64,000 bases of DNA from Chthoniobacter flavus (GTDB lineage Bacteria; Verrucomicrobiota; Verrucomicrobiia; Chthoniobacterales; Chthoniobacteraceae): the NCBI GenBank assembly GCA_945861435.1, contig CAMAUX010000009.1:62001-126000 (forward strand), in the 5' to 3' direction. The translations under genes and the position numbers were made by a program. Of the stretch, positions 50,246-58,516 are shown piece by piece; the first letter of the stretch is position 1, and each line of letters opens with the position of its first letter. The notes under the pieces are model-generated. The model saw nothing but the letters and a program-made list of their open reading frames with translations. It made no database searches and was not told where the DNA came from.

Positions 50246-52675
50246 TTGATGCACCCGAGGACCCTGTTCCAGATCGCGATGATCCTGCCGCTCCTGCTGT
50301 CGGCGCCCGCATGGGCCGCACCGGAGTTTGTGAAGCCATTCATCGAAGCGCACTGCATCGACTGTCACGACAGCGAAACCCACAAGGGCGGGCTCGATCT
50401 GGAGAAACTCGCGTTTCAGCCCTCGCAGCGTGCGAATGCGCTGGCTTGGGAGCATGTCTTCGAGCGTTTGGACAAAGGCGAGATGCCCCCTCGAAACAAG
50501 CGCCAGCCTGCGGGAGATGAAAGGGCGGCATGGCTGAATGACCTGGCCCAAGGGCTGCGTTCGGCCTCCCTTGCGCTGCAGCAAAGGGAGGGACGCGGCC
50601 CCGTGCGCCGGCTGACCCGCGCCGAGCACGAAAACACCATCGCCGACCTGCTCCACATCCGGTGCGATCTCAAGGGGCTGTTCCCGGAGGACGCCGCAAC
50701 GGCTGGTTTTGACAAGATCGGCGAGGGTCTCACGCTTTCGGCCACGCATTTCGCGCGCTATCAGGAGGCCGCGGAGAAAGCGCTCGCGGATGCCGTGTGG
50801 TTCGCGGGCAGCCTGCACTACGCGCAGGATGGAGTTCGCTTCTTCAATGGGAACAAGAAGACGTTTACCGACTACGGCAACTGGATGGAGGACGCCGATT
50901 TCGTCCTGACCTCACAGCTGTTTTATCCCTACACGGTGATCATGGGGCCGTGGGCCCCCTTGAGCGGCAGATACCGCATCCGGATCACTGCGCAGGCCCG
51001 CAACAGCGGCGGGAAGCCCATGCCCATCGCCATCGGCGTGCACAGTCATCACGCGTCCAAGCCGGATGCACCGGAACTCCTCGACTGGCGGGACCTCTCG
51101 GAGACGGAGATGCGCACCGTCACCATGGAGGCGGATCTGCAGCGCGAGGAACAGATCCATGTGTTCGGCCCGACGCTCGCACACCGCGACTCCGTCATTC
51201 CCCTCAGTCGCAAGGGTGAACGCTGGACGAAACAGGCGCTCCTGATCCGGAAGATCGAGATCGAGGGGCCGCTCAACAGCGATGGCAGCGTCCATGAGTG
51301 GCCCTCGCTGGCCTATCGCGGGCTGTTCGACGAACTGCCGCGGCGGTCGCTCTCGGAGATCACCGGTGAACCGGCCGTCAAAGGTGCGCCCAATCCCGCG
51401 CTGCCGGTGTCCGCCCAGCCCAGGGTGGATGGGGAGCGGCTGATCCGGCGGTTTCTTCCAAAGGCGTTTCGCCAGCCCGTGTCCGAGGAGGCCGCGCGCC
51501 CTTATGTGGACCGCGTGCTCAAGGCCCTCGATGCGGGCGTGCATTTCCATCAGGCCATGCTGGATGGATACAAGGCCATCCTCTGCTCACCCCACTTTCT
51601 GCTGCATGAGGAAACGCCGGGACCACTCGGCAGCCATGCCCTCGCGAACCGGCTCGCGTATTTCCTCTGGAACGGTCCGCCGGACGAGGCGCTGCTGGGC
51701 TCCGACCTCCGCACTCCCGCTGAACGCCACGCCCAGGTGGAGCGGATGCTGAAGGATCCAAGATCCGCGCGCTTCGAGAAGTCCTTCACCGACCAGTGGC
51801 TGGATCTGCAGAAGATCAACGCCACCTCGCCCGACGGCAATCTCTACCCGGAATTCAACCCGGCACTGCAGCTCTCCGCCGTGCGCGAGACACAGCTCTT
51901 CTTCCACGAACTCCTCACCGAAAACCGAAGCCTGCTGGAGGGGATCCGATCCGACTGGACCTATCTCAACGAGCCCCTTGGCTGGCTGTACGGACTCCCG
52001 GAGATCAGCGGCCACGAGATGCGCAGGGTTCAGCTTCCGGCCGGCAGCCACCGGGGAGGTTTCCTTACTCAGGCCAGCGTCCTCAAGGTCACCGCCGATG
52101 GCGCAAAGACCTCGCCCATCCTGCGCGGCAACTGGATCAATGAGAAGATCCTCGGCATCCACCCGCCTCCGCCCCCGGGGGACGTGCCGAAGATCGAGCC
52201 CGACATCCGCGGGGCCACCACCATCCGAGCACAGCTGGCGAAGCACCGCAGCACGCCCGCCTGCATGAGCTGCCACACCGTGATCGATCCGCCCGGCTTT
52301 GCGCTGGAGACCTTCGATGTCATCGGCGGCTGGCGCGATCATTACCGCGTGCCGAACAGCACGGGCCAGATCATCGAACTCAAACCCAGCGGCAGGAGGG
52401 TCCATCGCGGACCCGCGGTCGAAACCGGATACACCATGCCCGACGGCCGCGCCTTTGCCGACATCGACGAATACAAGGCCCTGCTGCTGGAGGACGGGGA
52501 CGGCCTCGCCAGGGCCCTCACGGAAAAACTCCTCGCCTACGCCACCGGCGCGCGCGTCCAGTTCGCAGACCGCGAGGACGTGGCCGCGATCGTGAAGTCC
52601 GTCCGCGCGGAGGGCTACGGCCTTCGAAGCCTTGTCCATTCCCTCATCGACAGCCGCCCGTTCCTCAACAAATAA
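50246..52675 (+). CDS. Planctomycete-type cytochrome c protein (DUF1587/1595/1592/1588/1585)
   Basis: An 809-residue exported protein (signal peptide about 1-25). A single heme site CIDCHDSETHKGGLDLE at about 37 marks the PSCyt1 domain. DUF1587 follows with RRLTRAEHENTIADLL at about 117, then DUF1595, DUF1592 (YFLWNGPPDEALLGSDL), DUF1588 (TTIRAQLAKHRSTPACMSCH, a second CxxCH at about 671) and DUF1585 at the C-terminus. This is the standard architecture in Planctomycetes and Verrucomicrobiota, where the function is unknown but degradation or oxidation of polymers is suspected. It is paired with a DUF1552 protein downstream, as in most relatives. Confidence 0.93.
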   Translation: MMHPRTLFQIAMILPLLLSAPAWAAPEFVKPFIEAHCIDCHDSETHKGGLDLEKLAFQPSQRANALAWEHVFERLDKGEMPPRNKRQPAGDERAAWLNDLAQGLRSASLALQQREGRGPVRRLTRAEHENTIADLLHIRCDLKGLFPEDAATAGFDKIGEGLTLSATHFARYQEAAEKALADAVWFAGSLHYAQDGVRFFNGNKKTFTDYGNWMEDADFVLTSQLFYPYTVIMGPWAPLSGRYRIRITAQARNSGGKPMPIAIGVHSHHASKPDAPELLDWRDLSETEMRTVTMEADLQREEQIHVFGPTLAHRDSVIPLSRKGERWTKQALLIRKIEIEGPLNSDGSVHEWPSLAYRGLFDELPRRSLSEITGEPAVKGAPNPALPVSAQPRVDGERLIRRFLPKAFRQPVSEEAARPYVDRVLKALDAGVHFHQAMLDGYKAILCSPHFLLHEETPGPLGSHALANRLAYFLWNGPPDEALLGSDLRTPAERHAQVERMLKDPRSARFEKSFTDQWLDLQKINATSPDGNLYPEFNPALQLSAVRETQLFFHELLTENRSLLEGIRSDWTYLNEPLGWLYGLPEISGHEMRRVQLPAGSHRGGFLTQASVLKVTADGAKTSPILRGNWINEKILGIHPPPPPGDVPKIEPDIRGATTIRAQLAKHRSTPACMSCHTVIDPPGFALETFDVIGGWRDHYRVPNSTGQIIELKPSGRRVHRGPAVETGYTMPDGRAFADIDEYKALLLEDGDGLARALTEKLLAYATGARVQFADREDVAAIVKSVRAEGYGLRSLVHSLIDSRPFLNK

Positions 52676-52686
52676 CCCGATCCGCC

Positions 52687-53964
52687 ATGCACACCGGCCT
52701 CCGCCATCCCGTTTCCCGCCGCCATTTTTTCAAAGCCGGGGCCGTCAGTCTCGCGCTGCCCGCCTTGAATGCGATGTTGCCCCGCGGTCTCCGGGCCGAG
52801 GCACCGGCGTCGCCGAAGCGGCTGCTGCTCATCGGGCGCAACCTCGGCCTCCACGCCCCCTTCCTGTTCCCCGCGACGGCGGGTTTGAACTACGAAAGCA
52901 CCCGGTACCTGCAACATCTGGAGAACCACCGGGGCAAATTCACGCTGTTTTCCGGCGTCTCGCATATCAACTACAACAATCACCACAGCGAGGCCGGGCT
53001 CTTCACCGGGGTGAACTGGGACCGGATCAAGGAACCGGCCAAGCGCCATCACAACGGCATCTCCCTCGACCAATACGCTGCAGAACGGATCAAGGCCGAC
53101 ACGCGCTATCGCAACCTCGTCATCGGGCCGCCCGTGCAGTGGAACTTTTCATGGAACGAAAAGGGCGTGCCCGTGCCCACCGAGCGCAGTCCCTCCCAAG
53201 TCTTCCGGCAGCTGTTCATCAATGGCGGCCAGAACGAGGTCGCCGCCGAAATCCACCGGCTCAAGACCGGGCGCAGCATCCTCGACCAGGTCGGCGAGGA
53301 GGCGAAGTCCTTCGGCAAAAAGCTCGGGGCCGAGGACCGCGAACGGCTGGACCTCATGTTCGGGGCCATTCGCGAGACGGAACAAAACCTCCTGCGTTCC
53401 GAGGCGTGGGTGAACCGGCCCAAGCCGGCCGTCGATTATTCCGCACCGAAGGCTGATCCCAACAGCGAGGAGATCATCGCCCGCGAGACGCTCTGGTTCG
53501 ACATCACGCGGCTGGCGTTCCAAACGGACTCCACGCGCGTCATTCTTCTCACCATGGGCGATGCTGGTCGGGCGAAGATCGACGGGCTGACACTCGGCCA
53601 TCACGACGCGTCCCATCACGGCAAGGACGAAACCAAGATCGAACAGCTCGCCCTCATCGAGGAGACGGAGTTGAAGCAACTCAGCCGCTTCCTCACGACA
53701 ATGGAGGAGGTCAGGGAGGGCGGCGCGAGCCTTCTCGACAGCACCTCCATCCTCAACGTGAGCAACCTCAGCAACGCCTCCGCGCACACCTGCGAGAACC
53801 TCCCCGTCCTCCTCGCCGGCGGCGGCTACAAGCATCAGGGCCATGTCGTCAGGGACCCCAAGAACAACACCCCGCTGAGCAATCTTTTCGTCCGCATGCT
53901 CCAGCAGATCGGCATCGAGGCAGACCGGTTCGGCGCCAGCGAAGGCGTCCTCAACGACGTGTGA
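52687..53964 (+). CDS. DUF1552-family Tat-exported protein
   Basis: A 425-residue protein with a twin-arginine signal SRRHFFKAGAVSLALPAL at about 10-27. The rest is the DUF1552 family, with FLFPATAGLNYESTRYLQHL and SGVSHINYNNHHSEAGLFTG near the N-terminus and LTLGHHDASHHGKDETKIEQ later. It is the usual partner of the cytochrome-type protein encoded 11 bases upstream. Tat export suggests folding or cofactor loading in the cytoplasm. The family's activity is unknown. Codon use and spacing show co-translation with the cytochrome gene. Confidence 0.93.
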   Translation: MHTGLRHPVSRRHFFKAGAVSLALPALNAMLPRGLRAEAPASPKRLLLIGRNLGLHAPFLFPATAGLNYESTRYLQHLENHRGKFTLFSGVSHINYNNHHSEAGLFTGVNWDRIKEPAKRHHNGISLDQYAAERIKADTRYRNLVIGPPVQWNFSWNEKGVPVPTERSPSQVFRQLFINGGQNEVAAEIHRLKTGRSILDQVGEEAKSFGKKLGAEDRERLDLMFGAIRETEQNLLRSEAWVNRPKPAVDYSAPKADPNSEEIIARETLWFDITRLAFQTDSTRVILLTMGDAGRAKIDGLTLGHHDASHHGKDETKIEQLALIEETELKQLSRFLTTMEEVREGGASLLDSTSILNVSNLSNASAHTCENLPVLLAGGGYKHQGHVVRDPKNNTPLSNLFVRMLQQIGIEADRFGASEGVLNDV

Positions 53965-54042
53965 TCCGGAGCGGCCGCGGGTTCGCCACGCGGGCCCGCC
54001 AACCGACACCCGGATCCCAGAGCTGCCCAATCACCGCTGCAG

Positions 54043-54205
54043 TTAGTGCAGGAGAAGCGCCTGGGAGCCGCTCAGGAAGAACGCGTGCACCCAGATGACA
54101 AAGACCTGCATCTTACTGTAACTCCGCGCGCTGGAATTCTCGCTCGGAACCGCCGGGTCCACTCCAAAAAGCCGTTCACTGTTGCGGAACAGATAAAATC
54201 CAGCG
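54043..54205 (-). pseudogene. Truncated copy of the small membrane-protein gene at 56669
   Basis: These 163 bases match 56669-56831 with about six differences by eye. They encode the last 51 or so residues of the 76-residue membrane protein (FYLFRNSERLFGVDP to the stop). The N-terminal helix is absent and upstream sequence is unrelated, so no start with a membrane helix exists. It is a partial duplicate. Confidence 0.85.
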
Positions 54206-54760
54206 GCTGGAAAATGGAGAGGATACCCGTCCAGAATCGCACTGAGACAAGGACATCGGCCATGCCTCGATGGGGTAACTCGGCCACGCAAAAGTCGCTC
54301 TTACCGCCAGCATGCTGGCGGCATGGGAAGCCGGTCGGTGAACACAATCCGCAAAGCGGATGGCGGGAACCACCGGATCGCGTTTGCCCACGCAAAGCGC
54401 CCCGGCAGCGGACGCGAGAAGGACGCCCGCCTGTCCTTATCGGCTCCATTGTTTGCAACATCCGCCCGCAGGCCGCGCCTCGGGAACGAGGCTGGCAGGA
54501 CACCGGAAAACGCCCTCGAGGAGTGACACAGCGCCTCCCTCCGCTGGAGGCGGAGTGGTACTGCTCCCATGGTGCGGCGTCGAAGGCAGGCGCTCCCCCG
54601 CTCAAAGCCAGCGCCACCGGAGTTCTGGGAGAACGCGTCCATTTCATCTAGCAACCAACCCGATCGCTACTGTAATAGTTAAACATAACTCAACGCGCCG
54701 TCGGACTTTCTCCCGCCGCATGCGCGGCTTCGATCCGCTCCAGCGGCTTCATCTCTCCCC
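54206..54760. other. Intergenic region with a small hairpin, no supported gene
   Basis: Overlapping short frames occur on both strands but none is convincing. A hairpin with GCCTCC and GGAGGC arms lies at about 54533-54551. It probably holds the promoter of the TPR gene at 54761. Confidence 0.45.
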
Positions 54761-55249
54761 ATGAAAACAAGCAAGTCCCCCTCCATCCCCCCGCTGCCCG
54801 GTGCAAGGGAGCTTTGGGACGAAAATCAACAGCCCTATGCGCTGCCGGTGTTGGAATTGCCTCCCGCGCTCAAAAAGAAGACGGCTGCCCTGCGGGACGC
54901 GAAGTCATGGGCCGACCACTGGTCCCAGAACCATCGCAAAATGAGCCTCGAGCACCAGATCAGTTGCTTGCAGCAGGCGCTCATGATCGATCCGACCTAT
55001 GCGCGCGCATGGCATTCCCTCGCCTGCACGTATGAACTCCAGGGACGCGACTGGTACGCCGCGACCCATTGTTGGAACCAAGTGGTCTTTCTCACGCCAA
55101 ACAGCGATGTCGCATGGTTCAGCCTCTCCCAATTGTGGGCGGGCCGGGGGATGATGGGTAAAGCGCGGGAATGCCTGGCAGAATATGAGCGCCTGTCGGG
55201 CTCGGGGCCTGAAACAAAGGCCAAAGCATGGTGGGAATTCTGGAAATGA
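54761..55249 (+). CDS. TPR-repeat protein
   Basis: A 162-residue soluble protein. Residues about 60-150 carry two to three tetratricopeptide repeats: LEHQISCLQQALMIDPTYAR, then AWHSLACTYELQGRDWYAAT and AWFSLSQLWAGRGMMGKARE. The N-terminus is proline-rich (PSIPPLPGARELWDENQQPY) and the C-terminus ends WWEFWK. TPRs mediate protein contacts. No signal peptide or membrane helix is present, so it is cytoplasmic. The neighbours give no functional lead: a truncated duplicate lies upstream and a PH-like membrane protein downstream. Confidence 0.82.
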   Translation: MKTSKSPSIPPLPGARELWDENQQPYALPVLELPPALKKKTAALRDAKSWADHWSQNHRKMSLEHQISCLQQALMIDPTYARAWHSLACTYELQGRDWYAATHCWNQVVFLTPNSDVAWFSLSQLWAGRGMMGKARECLAEYERLSGSGPETKAKAWWEFWK

Positions 55250-55408
55250 ACGCGCTCCCCTCCATGCGCTGGAGCAAACAAGACAATCCAATCGCCACGC
55301 CCCCGACTCACATGCAGCGCGGCTGAATCCCGCACGCAGACTTGTTCGGCATCCCCGCACCGCGCGAGTGCGCACGTCCGGGAGAAATCCCGAAACGAGC
55401 GCGGCACC

Positions 55409-56584
55409 TTGCAACCGCTATTCATCCGCCCGTTTCACCTAGCGACCCGCCCGACAGTCCCGTATGACTCCCACCCAGCCCATAATCGACAACGCTGGAT
55501 CACGACGCGGGCCAACAACCGCACTCACCCTCTGAGAACTCATCTCCTCATTCTCTTGTCACTCGCTGCGGGCATCCTTGCCTGCCCGGCGCGCGCCCAT
55601 GCAAACGACCGGGAGTGGCAGGCGAAGGCCGTGGCGAAGTACCCATCCTTGGGTGTCCAAGGCTCCGAACTCAACCAACGTTTCCTCGAACTCCATAACC
55701 AACGAAGAAAATCCGACCCCGGGTTTTTTTTGAATCCTCAATGGCCGCTGATTCTTGCCGACGAGTTGGCCGCCACGCCGCTGCCCTCTTCCACCAAGGT
55801 GCCATCGGAATCACCCCCGCAGCCTTCGAAGACCACTGCGCCCCCGGATCCATCAAGGGACACGCGTGCGAACCCCACGGCTACCAAAACGGCCCCCGCC
55901 TCAGCCAACCCCGCCCCAACACCACCCAACCGGACGAAACCCCAGCCGACACCGCAAGCCGCCAAGCCGCCTGAGTCCCCGTTTCCCGTCAGCCTCGTGG
56001 CGATCGGGGCCGCTGTCGTCGGGATCGTAGTCCTGGTGTCTGCAATGAAAGCCGTCCGCCGTCGAAAACACCGGGCACGCCTGATTGCCGAAGCACACCA
56101 GTTCCTTGAATCCGCACGACGAGACCGGGCATTGCAGCCAGTCCCCGCGCGCATCCTGCTCAAGCCCGGCGAGACTGCCTTTTACTCCGCCCCCTCGATC
56201 CTTTACGAGACCCGGGCAGTCCGTCACTACCAGTCGGGAAGTGTGGGGTTCCGAGTGGCCAAGGGCATTTATGTCGGTGGATCAAAGGGGCGGTCCATTA
56301 GCAGTCAGGAATGGAGCCAGATTGACGCCGGCACGCTCACCATCACGAACAAGAGGCTCATCTTCGACGGCGGCGGCGCGGACCGCACCGTTGCGCTCAA
56401 CAAGGTCCTGTCCGCCGAATCTCGGATGGATGGCGTTGAGGTGTCAGCCGAGAGCCGTCAAAAAAGCATGGTCTTCGCTGCTGAAAACCCCCTGATTCTC
56501 GCAACGGTCATTCACATTTGCTGTCAAATCCCGGACCCCCTCAATCTCTCCGAGACACAGCTTCAAATTACCTTCACCGAGTGA
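55409..56584 (+). CDS. Single-pass membrane protein with PH/GRAM-like C-terminal domain
   Basis: The open frame from a TTG at 55409 gives 391 residues; the true start is uncertain because no ATG lies before the signal-like segment LRTHLLILLSLAAGILACPA at about 44. A Pro/Thr/Ala-rich linker (about 130-190) precedes a membrane helix at about 196-213 (VSLVAIGAAVVGIVVLVSA). The C-terminal part (about 245-391) has a PH/GRAM-like pattern: LLKPGETAFYSAPSILYETR, DAGTLTITNKRLIFDGGGAD and a final helix ICCQIPDPLNLSE. In that family the domain sits on the cytoplasmic face and binds lipid. The role here is unknown. Confidence 0.7.
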   Translation: MQPLFIRPFHLATRPTVPYDSHPAHNRQRWITTRANNRTHPLRTHLLILLSLAAGILACPARAHANDREWQAKAVAKYPSLGVQGSELNQRFLELHNQRRKSDPGFFLNPQWPLILADELAATPLPSSTKVPSESPPQPSKTTAPPDPSRDTRANPTATKTAPASANPAPTPPNRTKPQPTPQAAKPPESPFPVSLVAIGAAVVGIVVLVSAMKAVRRRKHRARLIAEAHQFLESARRDRALQPVPARILLKPGETAFYSAPSILYETRAVRHYQSGSVGFRVAKGIYVGGSKGRSISSQEWSQIDAGTLTITNKRLIFDGGGADRTVALNKVLSAESRMDGVEVSAESRQKSMVFAAENPLILATVIHICCQIPDPLNLSETQLQITFTE

Positions 56585-56668
56585 CCGCAAGCGTGATGGG
56601 CGCTCGTCCAAGACCGGTCCGAAATCCTTGGACCAGACAGGCTGCCCCTGCCCTGCACGCCCCCGCAC

Positions 56669-56899
56669 TTAGTGCAGGAGAAGCGCCAGGGAACCGCTCA
56701 GGAAGAACGCGTGCACCCAGATGACAAACACCTGCATCTTACTGTAACTCCGCGCGCTGGAATTCTCGCTCGGAACCGCCGGGTCCACGCCAAAAAGCCG
56801 TTCACTGTTGCGGAACAGGTAAAATCCAGCGCAGAGGACGAGGATGAAAAGACCGCTGAATATGCTCTGAATCACCAGCTTGGCGGAGTCCGTGTTCAT
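56669..56899 (-). CDS. Small two-helix membrane protein (76 residues)
   Basis: A 76-residue protein with two membrane helices at about 9-27 (IQSIFSGLFILVLCAGFYL) and 55-74 (MQVFVIWVHAFFLSGSLALL), joined by a loop RNSERLFGVDPAVPSENSSA. No family is recognised. A near-identical but truncated copy of its 3' two thirds lies at 54043, so this locus has been duplicated. It is convergent with the PH-like gene and lies upstream of the sulfatase genes. The intact first helix and start codon identify this as the functional copy. Confidence 0.75.
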   Translation of the reverse strand: MNTDSAKLVIQSIFSGLFILVLCAGFYLFRNSERLFGVDPAVPSENSSARSYSKMQVFVIWVHAFFLSGSLALLLH

Positions 56900-56975
56900 A
56901 ATGTGTGGGGATAGCTCATAGCAGGGCTCTGATCCGGTGTCAGCACCACAGCCCCGTCCCGCCGAACGCTCCCGC

Positions 56976-58511
56976 TCACGGCTTGGTCAGGTTCGGCGCC
57001 CACAGCTCCGGCTTCAGATCCGGCGTCTTGCCATCGGCCGGGAAGGTGGTCTTCACCGCTGCGCGAATCTGCGTGGAAAGATCCGCGACGGTGGCGGCGT
57101 GTTCGGGACGCTCCGCGAGGTTGGTGAGTTCACCAGCATCCGCGTCGTGATCGTAGAGTTCGCGACCCTGCCGGCCCTCGTCCCATTCCGTGTACCGCCA
57201 GCGCGCGGTGCGCAGGGTGTACCCGAAGAAACGCGAACCATTGTCCCCCACGGCCGCACTCGCACCGAAACGCTTGATGCCGCCGCCGCGCACCACCTGG
57301 CTGAGCGCCCAGCCGCGTCCGCTCGTGGAGACATCCTTGAGCACGGGAGCGAGGCTCTGTCCCTGAAGACTGGCGGGTGCCTTGACCCCGCAGAGCTGGG
57401 TGAGCGTCGGGTAGAGGTCGACGTGGCTCACGGGCGTCCTCGCCACGCTGCCGGGGGCGCTCACGCCGGGACCCGCCACGATGAAGGGAACGCGGGTGCT
57501 GCCTTCAAAAAGGCTCTGCTTCTGCCAGAGGCCGTGCTCGCCGGTGTGGTAGCCGTGGTCGCTCGTGAACACGACGATGGTGTCCTTTGCGAGGCCCAGA
57601 CGGTCCAGCGCGTCCAGCACACGGCCCGCCTGCGCGTCCATGAAACTAATGCTCGCATAATAAGCCTGGAGCGCCTCGCGACGCAGGTCGTCCGTCAGCT
57701 TGTCCTGCTCCTTTTTATAACTCATGAGCGCCGCAGGCGGGATGTCCTTCTGGTCCTCCGCCACGTTCTGCACCACGCGCATCTTTTCCCTCGGATAAAG
57801 GTCGAAGTATTTCTCCGGCGCAACGTACGGGGTGTGCGGACGGAAGAATCCGAGGGCGAGAAAGAACGGGCGGTCCTTCTGCTTGGCACACCGCTCAAGG
57901 ATCCACTCCGCATCGGCGGCCTCGAGACCGTCGGTGTGCTTTTCATCAGGCGCCTTGGAGGCATGCCAGCTGAGCGTGCCGCCAAACTGGCCCGGGGTGA
58001 GGCTGTAAATCAGAGGCTCCTCGTCCAGTCGGTCCACTCCCGCCGGATTGGTCTCCACCTCCCAAGAAGCCGGGTCGTCGTGCCCGTTGGTGCCGATCGA
58101 ATTAGGCACGTTGTAATGATAAAGCTTGCCGATCCGCGCCGCGAAATAGCCGTCCAACCGGAACGCCTGCGAGAGACTCACCGCCGAGGGAATGGTCTGC
58201 CGGAAAATCTGCGCATTGGCTAAGATCCCCGTGCTGTTCGGATAAAGCCCGGTGAGCAGCGAATTACGGCTCGGCCCGCACAGCGGAAAGGAGCAGTAGG
58301 CACGGTCAAAGCGCACACCGCGGCCAGCCAGTTTGTCGATGTTCGGAGTCTTCACCTGCGGATGCCCGTAACAGCCCATGTCCGTGTTCAGGTCGTCGGC
58401 GATGATGAAAAGGACGTTGGGCCGCTTCGTCTTGGCGTCAGCAGCTTGCACCCACGCCGGTGCCGCAAGCGGAAGAAGGAGGAGCGCGGCGCTCAGGAAA
58501 AAACGTTTCAT
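56976..58511 (-). CDS. Secreted sulfatase (iduronate-2-sulfatase-like)
   Basis: A 511-residue sulfatase from the ATG at 58511, with a signal peptide (about 1-24, ending VQAAD). The metal site is FIIADDLNTDMGCYGHPQ at about 35 and the formylglycine site is the Cys in SFPLCGPSRNSLLTGLYPN at about 73, canonical C-x-P-x-R. The DLNTDMGCYGHP pattern and the later YKKEQDKL insertion resemble iduronate-2-sulfatases of Bacteroidetes and Verrucomicrobiota. It should desulfate glycosaminoglycan- or fucan-like polysaccharide. It begins five bases after the stop of the sulfatase at 58517, so the two are co-transcribed. Confidence 0.93.
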   Translation of the reverse strand: MKRFFLSAALLLLPLAAPAWVQAADAKTKRPNVLFIIADDLNTDMGCYGHPQVKTPNIDKLAGRGVRFDRAYCSFPLCGPSRNSLLTGLYPNSTGILANAQIFRQTIPSAVSLSQAFRLDGYFAARIGKLYHYNVPNSIGTNGHDDPASWEVETNPAGVDRLDEEPLIYSLTPGQFGGTLSWHASKAPDEKHTDGLEAADAEWILERCAKQKDRPFFLALGFFRPHTPYVAPEKYFDLYPREKMRVVQNVAEDQKDIPPAALMSYKKEQDKLTDDLRREALQAYYASISFMDAQAGRVLDALDRLGLAKDTIVVFTSDHGYHTGEHGLWQKQSLFEGSTRVPFIVAGPGVSAPGSVARTPVSHVDLYPTLTQLCGVKAPASLQGQSLAPVLKDVSTSGRGWALSQVVRGGGIKRFGASAAVGDNGSRFFGYTLRTARWRYTEWDEGRQGRELYDHDADAGELTNLAERPEHAATVADLSTQIRAAVKTTFPADGKTPDLKPELWAPNLTKP

Positions 58512-58516
58512 GGGGG

